A stretch of 14,402 nucleotides of DNA from JAENVT01 sp031373785 (GTDB taxonomy: Bacteria; Actinomycetota; Acidimicrobiia; Acidimicrobiales; Ilumatobacteraceae), in contig JANMNE010000046.1 in NCBI GenBank assembly GCA_031373785.1, positions 1 to 14,402 on the forward strand, written 5' to 3'. Position 1 is the first letter of the stretch. Every line of letters starts with the position of its first letter. The position numbers and the translations under genes were made by a program. The notes beneath the pieces were generated by a model. It had not been told where the DNA came from and did no database searches. It saw nothing but the letters and a program-made list of their open reading frames with translations. Shown here piece by piece: positions 12,690 through 14,402 of the stretch.

Positions 12690-14402
12690 AGGTGCTGGAC
12701 AGCACTGCGGTCGTTCCATTCGTGTACGTGACGAGCGCAGCGATCCGGTGCGTGCCGGCGGTCAGCGTGCCAGTGTTGAACAGGACCGCCTGCCCGTTGC
12801 TGGCCGTCCCGTTGAAGTCGAACTGAGCGGCGGAGTCGACGGAGCGAGGCAGCACCGTCAGATTGGTCTTGTCGAGCCAGAACGCCACCGACTTCACCGA
12901 CGTCGTGGGTGTCACGAAGATGGCGACCGACCCGGTGAGCGTGCGCCCATTGAGGTCGACCGGGTTGCTGCGAGTCGCGCTCGTGCTGACCTGGAGCTTC
13001 TGAGTCACTGTTGGTGCGGGGTTGTTGACGGTGAACGAGACGGTCCGCCGCTCGAGCGCGCCGTTCAACCGCAGCAACTCGACAGTCAGCGTGTGTGTCC
13101 CGTTGAGCAAGAGCCGCGTGTCGAACAGGTTGGCCGTGCCGTCCTTGAGCGTGCCCTTGAGGTCATACGGGCTGAGGAGCTGAACCCAATACGGGAGGCT
13201 GCTCCTGTTGGGATCGTCGATGTAGAACCCGACGAGCACGACGCGACTGGTGCCCGCCGCCGGCGTCGCGAACACGGCGACGTTGCCTGAGACGGTCGCG
13301 CCGGCCAGATCGATGGCACCGGTGCGGTTCGCGTTCGTGCTGACCGACACACCGATCTGGGTCACGGTCAAGGTCGTGTTCGACGTGGCCGACCAGTTGC
13401 CGAGGCCGTCGAGCGCTCGCACGCCCACGGTGTAGTTGCCGACCGGCAAGTTGGCACCGAAGGTCGCCGAGGCGGAACCGGCAACAACGGCTGCCGTGGT
13501 TGCCAAGCCGAGGCCGGGATCGGCGCCGACGAAGTACTCGACGCGCGAGACCGCCGCGCCGTCGGCAACCGTTGCGGTGAGCTTCGTCGTGCTGCCCACC
13601 ACGATCGACGCGGGTGTCAGCTTCAACGCGGTCACGACCGGTCCGGTGGTATCGAGGGTCAGCACCGCACCGAGCGAACCACTGGGCAGGAACGTCGACG
13701 GGGTGCCCTCGAACTGGGCCGACACGGTGTACGTCCCGTCGGGCAGCGCACCCGTCGGCAGGACCGCTCGGCCCTGTGGATCGGTGATTGCCTGGACTTG
13801 GTTGCTGACCGGACCCGTCACGGAGAAGATCACGGTCTGCTGTGGCAGCGGGATGCTGGGCGTGGTTCGCGACAGCAGGGCGCTGATCGTCCTGGATGTA
13901 CCGGCGGAGATCGTCAGTGCGGTCGGGACCTTGGTGATGCTGAACAGGCGCGAGCTCGACGATCTGCTGTGGGTTGCATCGCCACCGAACGAGGCCGAGA
14001 CGGTGTAGCCGCCGACGATGTCTTGTAGCGGCAAGGATGCGGTTGCTCGACCAACGCTGTCGGCAGTGGCCTTGATCGACACGGAGCCGAGGGAGAACGT
14101 GATTGCGCTACCTGCCGGAGCAAGGCTCACGGTGGCGGCCACGTCGAGGCTGGTTCCTGTCACACCACTCTCGGGCGTGGGCTCGAGGATGGTGGTGGTC
14201 GTGATCGTCGGCGGCGGAACCGGTGCACCGACCGGCACGCCAGGTGTGTAGCCATCGCCCAGGTTGTTGTCGAGGCCGACCAGGCCGACGCCGTTGACTG
14301 CCTGCATGATGTAGCGCACATCACCCGACGACTGGCCGCTCGGCAACACGAACGTTCCGGTCCACAGCGTGGAGTCGAGGGGATCCTGCACGAGATCGGT
14401 CG
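12679..14402 (-). CDS. C-terminal part of a large Ig-like-domain surface or secreted protein (5' end outside the window)
   Basis: The frame is open from the right window edge to TAG at 12679-12681; at least 574 codons are visible and no true start is seen. Residue numbers count from the GTG codon at 14391, which is probably internal. Residues 1-50 look like the end of a longer module (VRYIMQAVNGVGLVGLDNN, a beta-sandwich closing motif common in large actinobacterial exoproteins). They are followed by a Pro/Thr-rich linker at 50-68. Three bacterial Ig-like domains follow (about 68-152, 155-247, 251-343), with GGYTVSASFGGDATHS and GTYTVSAQFEGTPS as typical strands. The end consists of two homologous repeats (348-456 and 467-570). 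The visible part has no cysteine, no LPxTG motif and no terminal membrane helix, so anchoring, if any, is elsewhere. Export is inferred from the domain type. It could belong to a protease, adhesin or esterase. Confidence 0.8.
   Translation of the reverse strand, partial: TDLVQDPLDSTLWTGTFVLPSGQSSGDVRYIMQAVNGVGLVGLDNNLGDGYTPGVPVGAPVPPPTITTTTILEPTPESGVTGTSLDVAATVSLAPAGSAITFSLGSVSIKATADSVGRATASLPLQDIVGGYTVSASFGGDATHSRSSSSRLFSITKVPTALTISAGTSRTISALLSRTTPSIPLPQQTVIFSVTGPVSNQVQAITDPQGRAVLPTGALPDGTYTVSAQFEGTPSTFLPSGSLGAVLTLDTTGPVVTALKLTPASIVVGSTTKLTATVADGAAVSRVEYFVGADPGLGLATTAAVVAGSASATFGANLPVGNYTVGVRALDGLGNWSATSNTTLTVTQIGVSVSTNANRTGAIDLAGATVSGNVAVFATPAAGTSRVVLVGFYIDDPNRSSLPYWVQLLSPYDLKGTLKDGTANLFDTRLLLNGTHTLTVELLRLNGALERRTVSFTVNNPAPTVTQKLQVSTSATRSNPVDLNGRTLTGSVAIFVTPTTSVKSVAFWLDKTNLTVLPRSVDSAAQFDFNGTASNGQAVLFNTGTLTAGTHRIAALVTYTNGTTAVLSSTFTK
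12682..13350 (-). repeat. two tandem ~105-residue protein repeats encoded in the Ig-like gene
   Basis: Repeat A (13024-13350) begins VSTNANRTGAIDLAGATVSG and repeat B (12682-12993) begins VSTSATRSNPVDLNGRTLTG. Both continue with a VAxFxTP strand, an FxxD/WLD strand, LPxxV, a F/YDLxGT or FDFNGT strand, an LFxT strand, then GTHT or GTHR near the end. The identity is clear in protein but diverged in DNA, so this is an old duplication of a domain rather than a recent copy. Confidence 0.8.

Overview
The window is high-GC DNA with dense, mostly intact genes on both strands. Codon use, the GntR regulator of the short (YtrA) type, the MASE1 diguanylate cyclase/phosphodiesterase and the large secreted Ig-like protein all fit a free-living actinobacterium. 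A marine or soil Acidimicrobiia-type organism is my guess; the sequence shows no rRNA or other marker that would prove it. I see no tRNA, rRNA, insertion sequence, integrase or CRISPR array.

Left part (1-5464) is a catabolic-looking locus. A 3-hydroxyisobutyrate-dehydrogenase-like enzyme lies on the minus strand (64-978), and a further minus-strand gene may begin just downstream of it. To its right is a short spacer with a perfect 15-bp inverted repeat (1060-1108), then a 48-codon minus-strand fragment that resembles the tail of a DUF4143-type ATPase (1141-1287). A small GntR regulator (1310-1651) follows on the plus strand. A plus-strand operon comes next: a KduD-like short-chain dehydrogenase (1723-2514), an FGGY sugar/polyol kinase (2555-3994) and a VAO-family FAD oxidase closely resembling alkyl-dihydroxyacetone-phosphate synthase (4022-5464). 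Three redox enzymes, one kinase and one regulator suggest oxidation and phosphorylation of a polyol, sugar or sugar acid. The substrate cannot be read from the sequence.

Middle part (5451-11301) is a minus-strand pair. The upstream gene encodes a very large polytopic membrane protein whose C-terminal half is a patatin-like phospholipase domain with all catalytic motifs and eight cysteines (8191-11301). Only 19 bp later comes a MASE1-PAS-GGDEF-EAL protein with both c-di-GMP active sites and the inhibitory site intact (5451-8171). Its 3' end overlaps the 3' end of the FAD oxidase.

Right part (11302-14402): a 154-bp divergent spacer, then a leishmanolysin-type (M8) zinc metalloprotease without signal peptide (11456-12310), in a probable operon with a 112-residue protein of unknown function (12351-12689). 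The last gene, on the minus strand, is the C-terminal portion of a larger protein made of bacterial Ig-like domains that ends in two homologous ~105-residue repeats. It overlaps the small gene tail to tail and runs off the right edge. No single undescribed system is proven. The strongest candidates for something new are the kinase/AGPS-like oxidase pathway and the membrane patatin paired with a c-di-GMP enzyme.
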